This document shows, piece after piece, positions 27,362-37,718 of a DNA stretch of 50,426 nucleotides. The notes beneath the pieces were generated by a model, which was given only the letters and a program-made list of their open reading frames with translations, was not told where the DNA came from and did not search any database. The stretch covers positions 1-50,426 of the forward strand of contig CBFDBU010000025.1 in NCBI GenBank assembly GCA_965603125.1. The letters are read 5' to 3'. The DNA comes from JAJRTA01 sp965603125. GTDB taxonomy: Bacteria; Zixibacteria; MSB-5A5; GN15; FEB-12. Within the stretch, counting starts at the first letter, position 1. The number at the start of each line of letters is the position of its first letter. The position numbers and the translations under genes are program-made.

Positions 27362-27981
27362 GAGACCCTCTCCCGGGTATGTAAGTAGGTAGTCTTTTTC
27401 CTGGTTGGCAACCCCGTTGCAAAACGGGGAAGACGTATGCATGTGTATTGCATCGTACTGTCTGCCCGGCAAGTCCTTGGGGGAATCAACAAAGAACCGA
27501 CTGCAATCGAAATGCGCTCTTACCTAATTCGTCCCAAGGAATCGCCAGCCTCTAAATCTCCCCAGTCGGAACAAAAATCCCCGCCTGGCGATCCGTCTGT
27601 ACCCGGTGGCCTATGCCGTTGTTTGGTGTGTAATATACCTGTCGGGTACAGTATCTTCTATTCTGAATGTAAGGTAAGCGTTTCATGGAACTCTGTCAAG
27701 CTGAAAATGCTTTCTTCTCAGGTAATTACGGGTTTTTTTGGGGTGTTACCACCGGAATGGGCACGAGGGAACCGAGGCCTGTTTGAACTCGCCCTGGCAG
27801 CAGAAATCTCAATCCTTACTAGCCGGCGTATCGCCGATCGCGGCTCCGCCATATCGCAAGGAATCCCGCGTCGCGGGCGCGAGGCCAAGTCTTACTGCAA
27901 TAGGCGTTTAGGTGGGCCGTACTGCTGGCGCCAGGCGCGGTCTCGGATCAGTCAGGCCTCAATATGACGATATTTCGGTTT
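27362..27981. other. 620-bp gap upstream of the giant gene
   Basis: No supported gene. It contains the leader and probable promoter of the giant gene, and downstream of the S46 gene's stop a GC-rich palindrome CCCGCGTCGCGGG near 27866-27878. The open plus-strand frame here (27437-27967) has no domain and no ribosome site. Confidence 0.4.
27671..27699 (-). promoter_or_regulatory. Possible sigma-70-type promoter for the giant gene
   Basis: On the minus strand: TTGACA (27694-27699), 17-base spacer, TACCTT (27671-27676). The -35 box is perfect and the -10 box weak. It would give a leader of about 300 nt before the ATG at 27361. Confidence 0.35.
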
Positions 27982-30150
27982 TTAGTGGATCGTCAATTCG
28001 TTCAGCAGCGCCTCCAGGTGGTAGACCTTGTCTATCACAAACAGCATATACCTGATATCGACCACAATCGAGCGAGCCTGTCGGGGATCGTACAGGTAGT
28101 CGGCGGCGACCGTCTCATAATTGCGGTCAAAATCCAGACCGATCAACTCACCCCTTCCGTTTATTACCGGGCTTCCGGAATTGCCGCCGGTGGCGTCGTT
28201 AGTGGTCAGGAAATTGATCGGAACGTCGCCTATGGCGGGGTCCCTATAAGGACCGAAGTCCTGCTCGGCATACGCCCGCTTGAGTTCCTCGGGAACGATG
28301 AACGGGTCCTCGCCCGTCTCCTTTTCCATCACGCCACTTAAGCTGGTCAGGTAGCTGTAGCGCACGGCATCCCGGGGCGAATAGCCCTTAACCGAGCCAT
28401 AATTGAAACGCATGGTGCCGTTGGCGTCCGGGTACAGCTCATCCCCTTTCCACTCGGCATAGGCGGCAATCAGCCTGGGCTCCAGCTTGGTGGATGCGCC
28501 GGAGAACTTCTTGCGGCGCTTGATCAGTTCATCGCGTTCCGGCTTGAGCGCAACAGCCAGATCGATGAACGGGTCTCCCAATTCCTCCAGTTTCTCTTTA
28601 CTCATACCGAACATCTTCATCCGCCGGTCAAGATCGCCGATGGCAGTCCCGCCGTAAAGGTTGTCGACGTATTCGTCGAGGTAGGCTTCTCTCTGTGCGC
28701 CCTCCTTCCCGACAAATACCTTTTCAATAGCTCGTATCTTCTGCCCCTGCTGAAGGTCAAAGGCCCTTCTGACAAAATACTTCAGCACGTCCTTGTCGAA
28801 CGAAGGCACCAGGTTGATCTGGGCGTCCTCGAGCCATTCCCTGGTTGAGATGGAGTCGCGGTCCTGATACCCCCGCTCCCGTTCCATGTCGTCCTTTTCC
28901 CGCTCCACGGCCCACTTGTAGATACCGTTAGCCATGCTGAGGTAGTCGGCCCAGCCAAGCGAGCCGAGCACGAGGTCCATGTCACGCGTCTGGCGTTGCT
29001 CCCGATAGAGGCTGTCCAGACTGGGAAGGATACCCGCGTACTCTTTCATCAGACCGGCATCCGCATTTGTGAATTCGGACAGGAGCTTCTCGTCCTCGAT
29101 TTTCTTTTGCAGAAGGCCGGTTTTTGTAAACCCTTCCAGCATTGCATAGCTGTTTTTCAGACCATTGTTTATCCCGGCATCCATCGACGCCAGCCGTATG
29201 GCGACGGATGAATCCCTCGCCCCGGCCTGCCGGAGCAACTCAAGTACGTCCTCGAACATGCGGATCCTGGTGGGATAGTGATAGTTGACGAGATCATCGA
29301 TATAGTACGAACTGGCATACCGGCTGGTATGGCCGGGGAATCCGATTATCATGGCGAAATCGCCGTTGGTGACACCGGCCGAGGAAACAGGCAGGAACGT
29401 CTTTGACCGGTACGGCACATTTTCCTCGGCGTACTCGGCGGAACTGCCGTCCGGGGCCACGTAGGCGCGCAGGAATGAGAAATCCCCCGTGTGGCGCGGC
29501 CACATCCAGTTATCGATATCGCCGCCATACACGCCGATTGAAGCCGGTGGAACATACACAATGCGGATGTCCCGAATCTTGAACTGCGTGTACAGGACAT
29601 ACTGTTTCCCGCCGAACATCTTCGCCAGCCGGCATTTGACGTCCCGACCTTCTTCGGCTTCCCTGATGATCTCCTTGGTGATTTTGTCGATCGCCTGGTA
29701 GCGTTCAAATGCCGTCATGGACTCATCCAGCGTCGCCAGCACTCGCTCGGTCATGTCATCCATCGCCAGGGTAACATAGGCATTGTATCCGACCGCCGGG
29801 ATTTCTTCGTCCCGGGCAGCGGCATAGAACCCGTCAGCGATCAGGTTCTGCTCGACCGTGCTCTGTTTCTGGACGGCGCCGTATGCGACATGGTGATTAG
29901 TGATTATCAGACCCTTCGGGGATACAAACGAGCCGGTAGCGCCGAGCCTGACTACAGCGTCGCAGATGCCACCGCCGCGCGGATTGTATATCTGATCCGG
30001 CTCCAGCGTCAGACCCTGGGCCTTCAGGCTGTCGAAAGGAAGCTTGTGAAGATCATAAAGCGGCCACATGCCCTCATCGGCTCTGGAAAGACCGTTGGTG
30101 AAAATCAGGCACAGCAGCATTACCGGCAGCAAGAGACGTCTTCGAGTCAT
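27982..30150 (-). CDS. S46 family dipeptidyl peptidase, DPP11-like
   Basis: Periplasmic serine exopeptidase that removes dipeptides from N-termini. 722 residues from the ATG at 30150, which has AAGGAGG six bases upstream and a signal peptide (RRRLLLPVMLLCLIFTNGLSRA, residues 3-24 in part). Family landmarks: GMWP start of the mature protein, TNHHVAYG with His86/His87, RHTGDFSFLRAY with Asp223, and GGNSGSP with catalytic Ser658. Eighteen residues after the serine stands Arg676 (GLDFDRN). In P. gingivalis DPP11 an Arg at the same +18 spacing (S655/R673) gives preference for Asp or Glu at P1, whereas DPP7 has Gly there. I therefore predict acidic specificity. Bacteroidetes-type promoter just upstream. 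S46 enzymes are typical of FCB and some Proteobacteria. Confidence 0.93.
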   Translation of the reverse strand: MTRRRLLLPVMLLCLIFTNGLSRADEGMWPLYDLHKLPFDSLKAQGLTLEPDQIYNPRGGGICDAVVRLGATGSFVSPKGLIITNHHVAYGAVQKQSTVEQNLIADGFYAAARDEEIPAVGYNAYVTLAMDDMTERVLATLDESMTAFERYQAIDKITKEIIREAEEGRDVKCRLAKMFGGKQYVLYTQFKIRDIRIVYVPPASIGVYGGDIDNWMWPRHTGDFSFLRAYVAPDGSSAEYAEENVPYRSKTFLPVSSAGVTNGDFAMIIGFPGHTSRYASSYYIDDLVNYHYPTRIRMFEDVLELLRQAGARDSSVAIRLASMDAGINNGLKNSYAMLEGFTKTGLLQKKIEDEKLLSEFTNADAGLMKEYAGILPSLDSLYREQRQTRDMDLVLGSLGWADYLSMANGIYKWAVEREKDDMERERGYQDRDSISTREWLEDAQINLVPSFDKDVLKYFVRRAFDLQQGQKIRAIEKVFVGKEGAQREAYLDEYVDNLYGGTAIGDLDRRMKMFGMSKEKLEELGDPFIDLAVALKPERDELIKRRKKFSGASTKLEPRLIAAYAEWKGDELYPDANGTMRFNYGSVKGYSPRDAVRYSYLTSLSGVMEKETGEDPFIVPEELKRAYAEQDFGPYRDPAIGDVPINFLTTNDATGGNSGSPVINGRGELIGLDFDRNYETVAADYLYDPRQARSIVVDIRYMLFVIDKVYHLEALLNELTIH

Positions 30151-30207
30151 GATGAACCTCCTTGCAGGACTCTCTTTCGTTGTGTACGATTTTGGCAACG
30201 AACAACA

Positions 30208-30237
30208 CAAACTAAGCTGCCGTTATCATTGCCGCAA
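30208..30237 (-). promoter_or_regulatory. Bacteroidetes-type promoter candidate for the S46 gene
   Basis: On the minus strand TTG (30235-30237), exactly 19 bases, then TTAGTTTG (30208-30215). This matches the Bacteroidetes pattern TTG-N19-TAnnTTTG with one mismatch and would give a leader of roughly 50 nt. Confidence 0.45.
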
Positions 30238-30349
30238 GTTGTTTCTGGCACACGTGATAAACGGCACTGCCTGACCACACCCTGCTGCAACACGACCACT
30301 GCAGACCAGGGTTCGCTCAGGGTGAAAGCACGATCTACCGAACGGCCTG

Positions 30350-31579
30350 TTAATCAATCAAGCGTCGCTCGCCGGTGACCGCCACCCGATAGAATCTGCC
30401 GTCCTCCCACAATAAAGCCTGCAAAGCTCCCAACTCTTCAACACGGACATCAATGGCCATGATGCGGTTGTCAAAGAGGGCCACGATGCTGTCAACCTCG
30501 GTGTGGCCCACGACGACAGCAGATGCGCCGTAGTGATTCAGGATGCTGTCAATATCAGCAGGAGAGGCCATCGGATAGCGACCCTCCATTTCGTAATGGT
30601 AGCCGCGGTACCAGAATGGACCCTTGCTGCCGTAGAGAAGCCTCAGCGTCTCATCAAAGGCCGCCTCGGTGGAGGGCAGGTCAATGCTTTTATAAACAGC
30701 CTCATTGAGGCCCGGCAGACGCGGATAACGATCAATCAAACATGGGGCGATCCCCGCATGCACGAATATGATATCGTTTATCCTGACGGCTGTGTGTCTT
30801 GAGCGAAGCCATCGGCCGAGTTCCATGTCGGGGCCGTACAGGTCTTCGTGCTTTATCCTCGATTTCCGGGCAATCCCTTTCAGGTATTTTTCATTGATGT
30901 ATCTGTTGTCACCGGTCAGTACCATTATCTCGTGATTCCCCAGTGTGAAGTGTACGCAGCCGCCGCTGCGCCGGGCTTCCCGCTCCAGACGATGAATCAA
31001 CCACAGGCACTCCGTTACCGCATCACCCCTGTCAAAGACGTCGCCGACGATGACCAGATGCCCCCTGCCCCACGACCAATGGCCGCCATCGTCTATCACA
31101 CCACTACCTTTCAGGATATCCAGCAGGTGCTCATACTCTCCATGAATGTCGCTGAGGGCCATGATCCGAGGTACATCGTTAAACGCGTCCGGTTCGACGG
31201 CGGGAGGCGCTACAGGTATAACATACTCGGCGATGGAATCATGGCAGAAGCCATTGAAGCGGAGGGTGTCCACGACAGCAATAATCCGGTGCTCCACTGC
31301 TCCTTTGCAGAGATAGAACACAATGGCTGAGGAATCAGTCTGCCAGAACACATAGGGTCCGTCATCGAACGGGTGCTCGGACACTGTATCGGCGCCCTGC
31401 GAATTGACGGACAAGGATGAGTCAGCCTTTGTGGTTTGTTCTGTCGCCGGGCTATCCGGTGTCTGCGGTTCACGAACATCGCCCGCAGAGACCAATCCTC
31501 CCAGCACGATTGCCAGGCAAATGCACGAAAGGCGCCTCATGAGTCTAATGACAAAACAACCTTTACGTTTATCCGCCAC
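30350..31579 (-). CDS. Exported calcineurin-like metallophosphoesterase
   Basis: 409 residues. GTG start at 31579 with AAGGAGG five bases before it; a signal peptide follows a charged lead (RLMRRLSCICLAIVLGG). After a Ser/Asp/Pro-rich linker the phosphoesterase core begins: SDIHGEYEHLL (Asp144, His146), VGDVFDRGD (Asp180, Asp183), LGNHEIM (Asn215, His216) and FVHAGI, followed by VVVGHTEVDS near the C-terminus. The DIHG/GDVFDRG/GNHE set is the PPP-like phosphatase signature and resembles Shewanella-like protein phosphatases. Substrate unknown; a phosphoprotein is possible since Ser/Thr kinase genes lie just upstream on the same strand, but its export argues against a cytoplasmic partner. Confidence 0.85.
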   Translation of the reverse strand: MADKRKGCFVIRLMRRLSCICLAIVLGGLVSAGDVREPQTPDSPATEQTTKADSSLSVNSQGADTVSEHPFDDGPYVFWQTDSSAIVFYLCKGAVEHRIIAVVDTLRFNGFCHDSIAEYVIPVAPPAVEPDAFNDVPRIMALSDIHGEYEHLLDILKGSGVIDDGGHWSWGRGHLVIVGDVFDRGDAVTECLWLIHRLEREARRSGGCVHFTLGNHEIMVLTGDNRYINEKYLKGIARKSRIKHEDLYGPDMELGRWLRSRHTAVRINDIIFVHAGIAPCLIDRYPRLPGLNEAVYKSIDLPSTEAAFDETLRLLYGSKGPFWYRGYHYEMEGRYPMASPADIDSILNHYGASAVVVGHTEVDSIVALFDNRIMAIDVRVEELGALQALLWEDGRFYRVAVTGERRLID

Positions 31580-31605
31580 AGCTACCTCCTTGCGATAGTG
31601 ATTGT

Positions 31606-31725
31606 TTACCTTCCTTGCCGGACGTTCTTCCTGGCGCCGATCTTCTCGACTATCCGATAGTGCGACACCATCGTGCCTTTGGTCAGGGCAATATAGGTGT
31701 GGGTGTTGTCGTTGTTGCTACTCAT
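31606..31725 (-). pseudogene. N-terminal stub of a second Ser/Thr protein kinase
   Basis: A 39-codon frame whose ATG (31723-31725) overlaps the stop of the full kinase gene (ATGAGTAG). It reads MSSNNDNTHTYIALTKG, then MVSHYRIVEKIGA, closely matching the neighbour's NVSHYRIIEKIGAGGMGEV, but after GA it runs into ARKNVRQGR and a TAA. The rest of the kinase domain is missing. It is therefore the start of a tandem, translationally coupled kinase paralogue that lost nearly all of its body by deletion; the metallophosphoesterase gene begins 26 bp later. Confidence 0.75.
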
Positions 31726-34372
31726 GCTTGTTCTCGTACTTTTCTAATAACGCTTGGAAGCGGGGGTGGTCGCGCATTGGCGCAAAATCCGGCCAGATCC
31801 TCAACCAGGGAACTGAAACCTCGGAAGGTATTGATAGTAGATAATCAAGTAGCTCGATAGCGAGGTCGTACTCGCCCACAATAGCATATATGATAGCCAG
31901 ATTTTTAACCAGATTAGTCCCATCTATGGCGTCCTCGGATACCGGCAGCAATTCAACAGCGAGTTGCCCCTCCCGAATAGCCTCTTGCTTGCGGCCAAGA
32001 CCGGCATAGGTTACACCCATGTCCGCGTGATACCAGGAGTTTTTGGGTTCGGTCGATACAATCCTTTCCAGGATCGTACGAGCGGAATCATAAGAGGATA
32101 TCTTTAGTTCTGCTTGATTCATATAGCGGTAGACATCACCCTTGAGATTGTAGTAATAGGCGCTATCATATGCCGTGATTTCACTGATATCACGGACATC
32201 ATTCAACAGCGTCAGTGCCCGGTCAGGGTCACCCGCCATAATGTCCAGGAGTGCTTCATAGTCTGTTAAATCAGACCATCGATCGTTTTTCTGCAAGGCT
32301 TCCTGCAGCACCTCGCGAGCGGCATTGATATCGCCCTTACAATGTAGATACAGCAGGTATTTATTGTGGTAAGGGAAATGCATATCCGGCTTGAGTTCAA
32401 TCGTGCGATTAAAAAGGGATTCAGCCTCGTCATAACGGCGAAGGTATCTCAATGCGAAACCATATTCATTGCAGAATGTAGAAGAGCGAGGATTGAGTCT
32501 GATTGCTCTTTGGAAATCGGCAACGGCGTTTTCCCATTTCCCCTGTTTCAGTTCTATTTTTGCAATACATAAACTATTAGTGGCGTCGCTCGGTTGTTTC
32601 TCACGCAAGATAGTGAATTCCTCGAGAGCTCGGTCATAGTCCTTCAAACACTTAAAATGGTACCACGCCAAAGCGCCCTGCGCGTCAGATAGATCCGGTG
32701 CGATCTCAAGGGCGCGGTCGACAGCCTCTTTGACTGCCTTCAATCGCTCGTCAGTTCTGTCAAGATAATTGGCGTAGATCTGGGTATGGACTACAGAAAG
32801 CCATGCATAAGCTAAGGCAAAATCCGGCTCCAGGTCAATCGCCTTGAGTAACATCTCTTCGGCATTTATGTAATCCTTTGCGCTGTGGTTATTGAAGTAT
32901 TCGTGACCTTTTAGGTAGAAGTCATAAGCTTCAGTATTCTTGGTCATTTGCTCATTCAAAGCTTGTCGCTCAGATTCGAGTAGAGTGATATCAAGCTCCT
33001 CTGCTACTGTCTCAGCAATACTGGCTTGAACTGCGAAGATATCATCAATAACTGCATCATACCGGTCCGTCCACAGGTGAGTATTATCTGACACTCTGAT
33101 CAACTGTGGGGTGATACGTACTCGACTTATGTCGGCCGCTTTGTCCCAGCGAATCGTCCCCTCCAAGATGTAATCGACGCCCAGTTCCCCGGCAATTTGC
33201 GGTAAGCCCTTGTCGGTATCCTTGTATTGTATGGCACTGGTACGCGAGATGACCCTAAGCTCCGACAATTTAGCCAGCCGGGAAGTAATTTCATCGGTGA
33301 TGCCGTCGGCGAAGTACTCGTCCTCTACTGCGCCCAGATTCTCAAATGGTAGCACCGCCAGCATCTTCTTGCCCGTGCTCTTGTCAGTCTCTTCCTCAGG
33401 CTGGAATGAATACCATGCGAGAGCCCCCATTACCACAACGACACCAACACCCGCCAACAAGGGCCATCTCCTCGGTCGCTTAGCGGGTGTCACAACGATT
33501 GAACTCTGGGCAGGCATCACAAGTCGCTTGAGATCACTAATCACGCCAGAGGCACTCTGATACCGCATTGACGGGTCTTTCTCCAGCAGCTTGGAGACTG
33601 TGCGCTGGAGTTCGTCCGGTATGTCTGCCTTGTATCGGGCTAATGGCTCAGGATTGTCTTGTGTGATGGCCTTTAGGGTTGCCGCTTCATTCTCTTTCTC
33701 AAACGGTGTGCGGCTGGCAATCAATTCATAAAGCACAACGCCAAGAGAGAACAAATCTGATCCGTGGTCTACTGCTTTGCCTTCTACCTGCTCAGGAGAC
33801 ATATACCGCACAGTTCCCAGCGTCGAACCGGTCTTGGTGAGATGCTCGCCACCTTGGATCGCGGCTAACCCGAAATCGAGTATCTTCGGCCGCCCGTAAG
33901 CATCAATGACTATGTTGGAAGGCTTTATATCTCGGTGGACAACTTTCTTATCGTGTGCGGCACCAAGACCGTCACAGACTTGTATTGCCAATTCGATTAT
34001 TCTGTCAATGCCAAGCTCTTTCCCCTTCGATAACTCACGCAGCGACTGCCCTTCGATATGCTCCATAGCGAAGAAGGGCCGACCCTTGTACTCCGACACC
34101 TCATAGATATGAACGATGTTGGGATGGCTCAGCTTGGCCGCGGCCTGAGCCTCGCGCTTGAACCGTGTGCGGCAATCATCGTCCTGGCACAGATGCAACG
34201 GTAGGAACTTGAGAGCGACTTTGCGTTTTAGCTTCGTATCCTCAGCCAGATACACTTCACCCATGCCGCCGGCGCCGATTTTCTCGATGATCCGGTAGTG
34301 CGATACATTAGCGCCGGCTGTGAGGGCTACGAACGATCTGGTCTGGTCATTGTCTGACTCTTCTGCCGTCAT
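31718..34372 (-). CDS. Membrane Ser/Thr protein kinase with TolB/FlgO-like and TPR regions
   Basis: 884 residues. Kinase domain at 26-285: glycine loop IGAGGMGEVYLAED, Lys55 (VALKFL), HRDIKPSN with Asp148, DFG Asp166, and GTVRYMSPEQ. One membrane helix at about 303-322 after a basic stretch. Outside the membrane lies a TolB-N/FlgO-like domain (about 335-460; LAVLPFENLG, YFADGITDEITSRLAKL, YILEGTIRW), then TPR-like repeats to the end. Typical of the multi-domain bacterial kinases that also occur as adenylate-cyclase-like TPR proteins. GAGGTAA precedes the ATG at 34372. The stop overlaps the start of a truncated paralogue. Target proteins unknown. Confidence 0.92.
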   Translation of the reverse strand: MTAEESDNDQTRSFVALTAGANVSHYRIIEKIGAGGMGEVYLAEDTKLKRKVALKFLPLHLCQDDDCRTRFKREAQAAAKLSHPNIVHIYEVSEYKGRPFFAMEHIEGQSLRELSKGKELGIDRIIELAIQVCDGLGAAHDKKVVHRDIKPSNIVIDAYGRPKILDFGLAAIQGGEHLTKTGSTLGTVRYMSPEQVEGKAVDHGSDLFSLGVVLYELIASRTPFEKENEAATLKAITQDNPEPLARYKADIPDELQRTVSKLLEKDPSMRYQSASGVISDLKRLVMPAQSSIVVTPAKRPRRWPLLAGVGVVVVMGALAWYSFQPEEETDKSTGKKMLAVLPFENLGAVEDEYFADGITDEITSRLAKLSELRVISRTSAIQYKDTDKGLPQIAGELGVDYILEGTIRWDKAADISRVRITPQLIRVSDNTHLWTDRYDAVIDDIFAVQASIAETVAEELDITLLESERQALNEQMTKNTEAYDFYLKGHEYFNNHSAKDYINAEEMLLKAIDLEPDFALAYAWLSVVHTQIYANYLDRTDERLKAVKEAVDRALEIAPDLSDAQGALAWYHFKCLKDYDRALEEFTILREKQPSDATNSLCIAKIELKQGKWENAVADFQRAIRLNPRSSTFCNEYGFALRYLRRYDEAESLFNRTIELKPDMHFPYHNKYLLYLHCKGDINAAREVLQEALQKNDRWSDLTDYEALLDIMAGDPDRALTLLNDVRDISEITAYDSAYYYNLKGDVYRYMNQAELKISSYDSARTILERIVSTEPKNSWYHADMGVTYAGLGRKQEAIREGQLAVELLPVSEDAIDGTNLVKNLAIIYAIVGEYDLAIELLDYLLSIPSEVSVPWLRIWPDFAPMRDHPRFQALLEKYENKHE

Positions 34373-34571
34373 GAGCAGGTTACCTCAGTGCGAACGTCTG
34401 CTTACTCTTATGCCATTGGGCCACCGCAAGATAGAATGCAACCCGGCCCGATGCAACGTCAAAAAACGAGTGTCAACCGCCTGAGTCGCTGCCGGGGGAT
34501 ACGCGGCAGTCGTTTGCTGCGCCTCAGCATCACCCGCAGGGGCTGGCCTTCGATGGCGCCTACCTTGCCTG

Positions 34572-34906
34572 GTAGGAGGTTTATTACATTAGTAGCCGAC
34601 ACGGGGTATGATACCAGAGATTTTATTGATGCTCTCAGGGTACAGATGGTGACACCTCACGTGGAGCAGAACAACAAACAGCGAAGAACCGCGATTGATG
34701 ATAGGACGTTTCGACATACCGGCTATGCTGTTAGTCAACGGGTGAGAAAACGTGTCGAGGAGATATTTGGTTAAATCAAGACGGTTGGCAATCTCAGTAA
34801 GACTCGCCATCGAGGCCGCCGGCGAGTGACCTGGATGTTAATGTTCACTGCGGCTGTTTACAACCCGGTGCAGAGGCGCAACCTTGTGGAGGCATCGGTT
34901 CCATGA
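34572..34906 (+). pseudogene. IS5-type transposase, 3' fragment with a nonsense mutation
   Basis: The frame reads LVADTGYDTRDF, VTPHVEQNNKQRRTAIDDRT, RHTGYAVSQRVRKRVEEIFG, then TAA where the family has Trp (TGG), then continues IKTVGNLSKTRHRGRRRVTW, AAVYN and RRNLVEA to a TGA at 34904-34906. This is the C-terminal part of an IS5-type DDE transposase. The N-terminal two thirds are absent, and the frame upstream of 34572 (open from 34388) has no family resemblance. I could not identify the element's terminal repeats. Confidence 0.8.
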
Positions 34907-35050
34907 TTCCGGGGGGGGTGTATGCCCGGGGGCATGCAACCGGGGTTACCCGAAACGGTGAGGGACCGGTTGATCTCCGCTCCTGGTCATTCGCAACAGA
35001 TCCGTTGAACGTGAAACGATAACAGAAGAGACAAATAACACCCTAAGCGC
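34907..35050. other. Remaining intergenic sequence after the IS5 fragment
   Basis: Includes a G-rich tract (GGGGGGGG near 34909) and GTATGCCCGGGGGCATGC, a small palindrome (TGCCCGGGGGCA-type). Together with 34373-34571 it forms the 695-bp gap between the kinase and NtrC-type genes; apart from the transposase fragment and the end motif at 35051 I see no gene. Confidence 0.35.
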
Positions 35051-35067
35051 TCTTTTTCAACAAGCTG
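35051..35067 (-). repeat. Stop-codon-linked CAGCTTGTTGAAAAAGA motif
   Basis: Reads CAGCTTGTTGAAAAAGA on the minus strand directly after the TAG of the NtrC-type gene. The first 16 bases equal the start of repeat copy B after the barrel gene stop at 38489 (also TAG). Beyond this it diverges, so it is either a truncated copy or a shared 3' end signal. Confidence 0.6.
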
Positions 35068-36447
<1,380 letters not shown>

Positions 36448-36643
36448 CTTCTACACCTCGGAATTGACCTGACCTGCCTGCCATCTGAGGCGAAGGCATA
36501 GTACCATAATCATTTTATCGGATAAAACCGCCGTCGGTCAAGGCGCTCGTGTGTTCAATTGTACAACAACCTGTGGGCGGAAATCCTCACTCGTGATCTT
36601 CCGCAGCGGCTCGAAAGACATGTGGGAGTTCAGGCGCGGGCGG

Positions 36644-37321
36644 CTACTGCCTCCCGGGAAGGGATATGTCAAGGGCGTGAGTGAAATCCCCAACGGTCAG
36701 TTTGAGGACATACCGGCCGCGATACCCCCCCGAGCGCGGCACCCATTCATACACATACCGACCCTTGTTCATCAGCGAGTCGACGACCGGCGTGTCGACC
36801 AGTTTGCCCCGCCGGTTGAAGACGTTGATCGAGACCAGCGCGGAATCCTCGTCCAGTTCGAAACCCACCGTGGCGCTCCGGGGCCCGTCGAGAAGATAAA
36901 GGCGGCTTCGCTTCTCCCACTTCTTGAAGCGGGCCTCGACTGCGCCATAGCGGCGGCGTCCGCAATCATTGAGGCGGTATCGATAGGTGCCGGGTTCAAC
37001 AAAGCGCCCCGAATCGTCCTTCTTGTCCCAATAGAAGTTGTAGTAGCCGGAAGGCAGGATCCGGTCAAGCAGTTGACGTACCCCGCCGCCGCGGTCGTCG
37101 ACCAGCTCAATCGTCACGCGGCATCGGCTCGACCGCTCCGCCGGTAACCAGATGCGGACCCGCTCGGCCTCTTCGGGATCGTCGGGCGGCGTGAACAGAT
37201 CGACAAGAGCCTGGGGTGAAGTCTCCCCGCCAGCAGGCAATGCCGTCCCACATAGTACGACCAGGGTCAGGACAAAGAACACCACCCACGGCCAACCGGC
37301 GCTGTCAGCAGGGAAAAACAT
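36644..37321 (-). CDS. Exported protein with FlgD-Ig-like fold, function unknown
   Basis: About 225 residues from the ATG at 37321 (a GTG ten codons upstream at 37351 is possible; neither has a good ribosome site). A hydrophobic signal (VVFFVLTLVVLCG) ends near PAGGE. Two beta units follow, both like FlgD Ig domains: VTIELVDDRGGGVRQLL with GYYNFYWDKKDDSGRFVEPGTY, and ALVSINVFNRRGKLVDT with GRYVYEWVP and GRYVLKLTVG. No T9SS anchor residues or catalytic sites are visible. Between the NtrC-type gene (196 bp away) and the divergent barrel gene; probably a periplasmic or envelope protein. Confidence 0.7.
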   Translation of the reverse strand: MFFPADSAGWPWVVFFVLTLVVLCGTALPAGGETSPQALVDLFTPPDDPEEAERVRIWLPAERSSRCRVTIELVDDRGGGVRQLLDRILPSGYYNFYWDKKDDSGRFVEPGTYRYRLNDCGRRRYGAVEARFKKWEKRSRLYLLDGPRSATVGFELDEDSALVSINVFNRRGKLVDTPVVDSLMNKGRYVYEWVPRSGGYRGRYVLKLTVGDFTHALDISLPGRQ

Positions 37322-37660
37322 ACCGTCTATAATATCCGAACGCGGGGTCACGGCAAGTGTAATCGGCAGGTCGGCGGCGGACTGAAGGAAGGGTTTTTGT
37401 TCCTGGACTTCTCATGCAGCGTGCTGCGCGTGTGTACTCCACCAAGGCCGCCCTTCGAATGTGTAAACACCATGCCGGCGACTAACTTGTTGAATACCAA
37501 TATAATAGCACGCGCCGTGTGATTTCTGTCTATACTTGCCAACAGGTTTGTCCACATCCGCCGATGGACCTGCAGGTGTCAAGTTGCTCACCGACAATTG
37601 AATTGCCGGGAGTTTGGCAGTTACCTGCAAAAAATGCAGCAAATCGTCGTAAATGACCTA

Positions 37661-37690
37661 TTGACAAAACTGCGAAAGCTACTATCTTTG
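37661..37690 (+). promoter_or_regulatory. Promoter matching the Bacteroidetes consensus
   Basis: TTG (37661-37663), exactly 19 bases, then TATCTTTG (37683-37690) gives a perfect TTG-N19-TAnnTTTG. The same bases also read TTGACA-N16-TATCTT, so a sigma-70 reading fits too. Start of transcription would be near 37697, upstream of the hairpin at 37719 and the barrel gene at 37947. Confidence 0.6.
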
Positions 37691-37718
37691 ATAAAAATTT
37701 CACACAAGACCCTCCTAG

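Noticed and set aside
36551..37147. 198-residue plus-strand frame opposite the FlgD-Ig-like gene
   Set aside because: The minus-strand product has a signal peptide and repeated beta units; the plus-strand one has no features.
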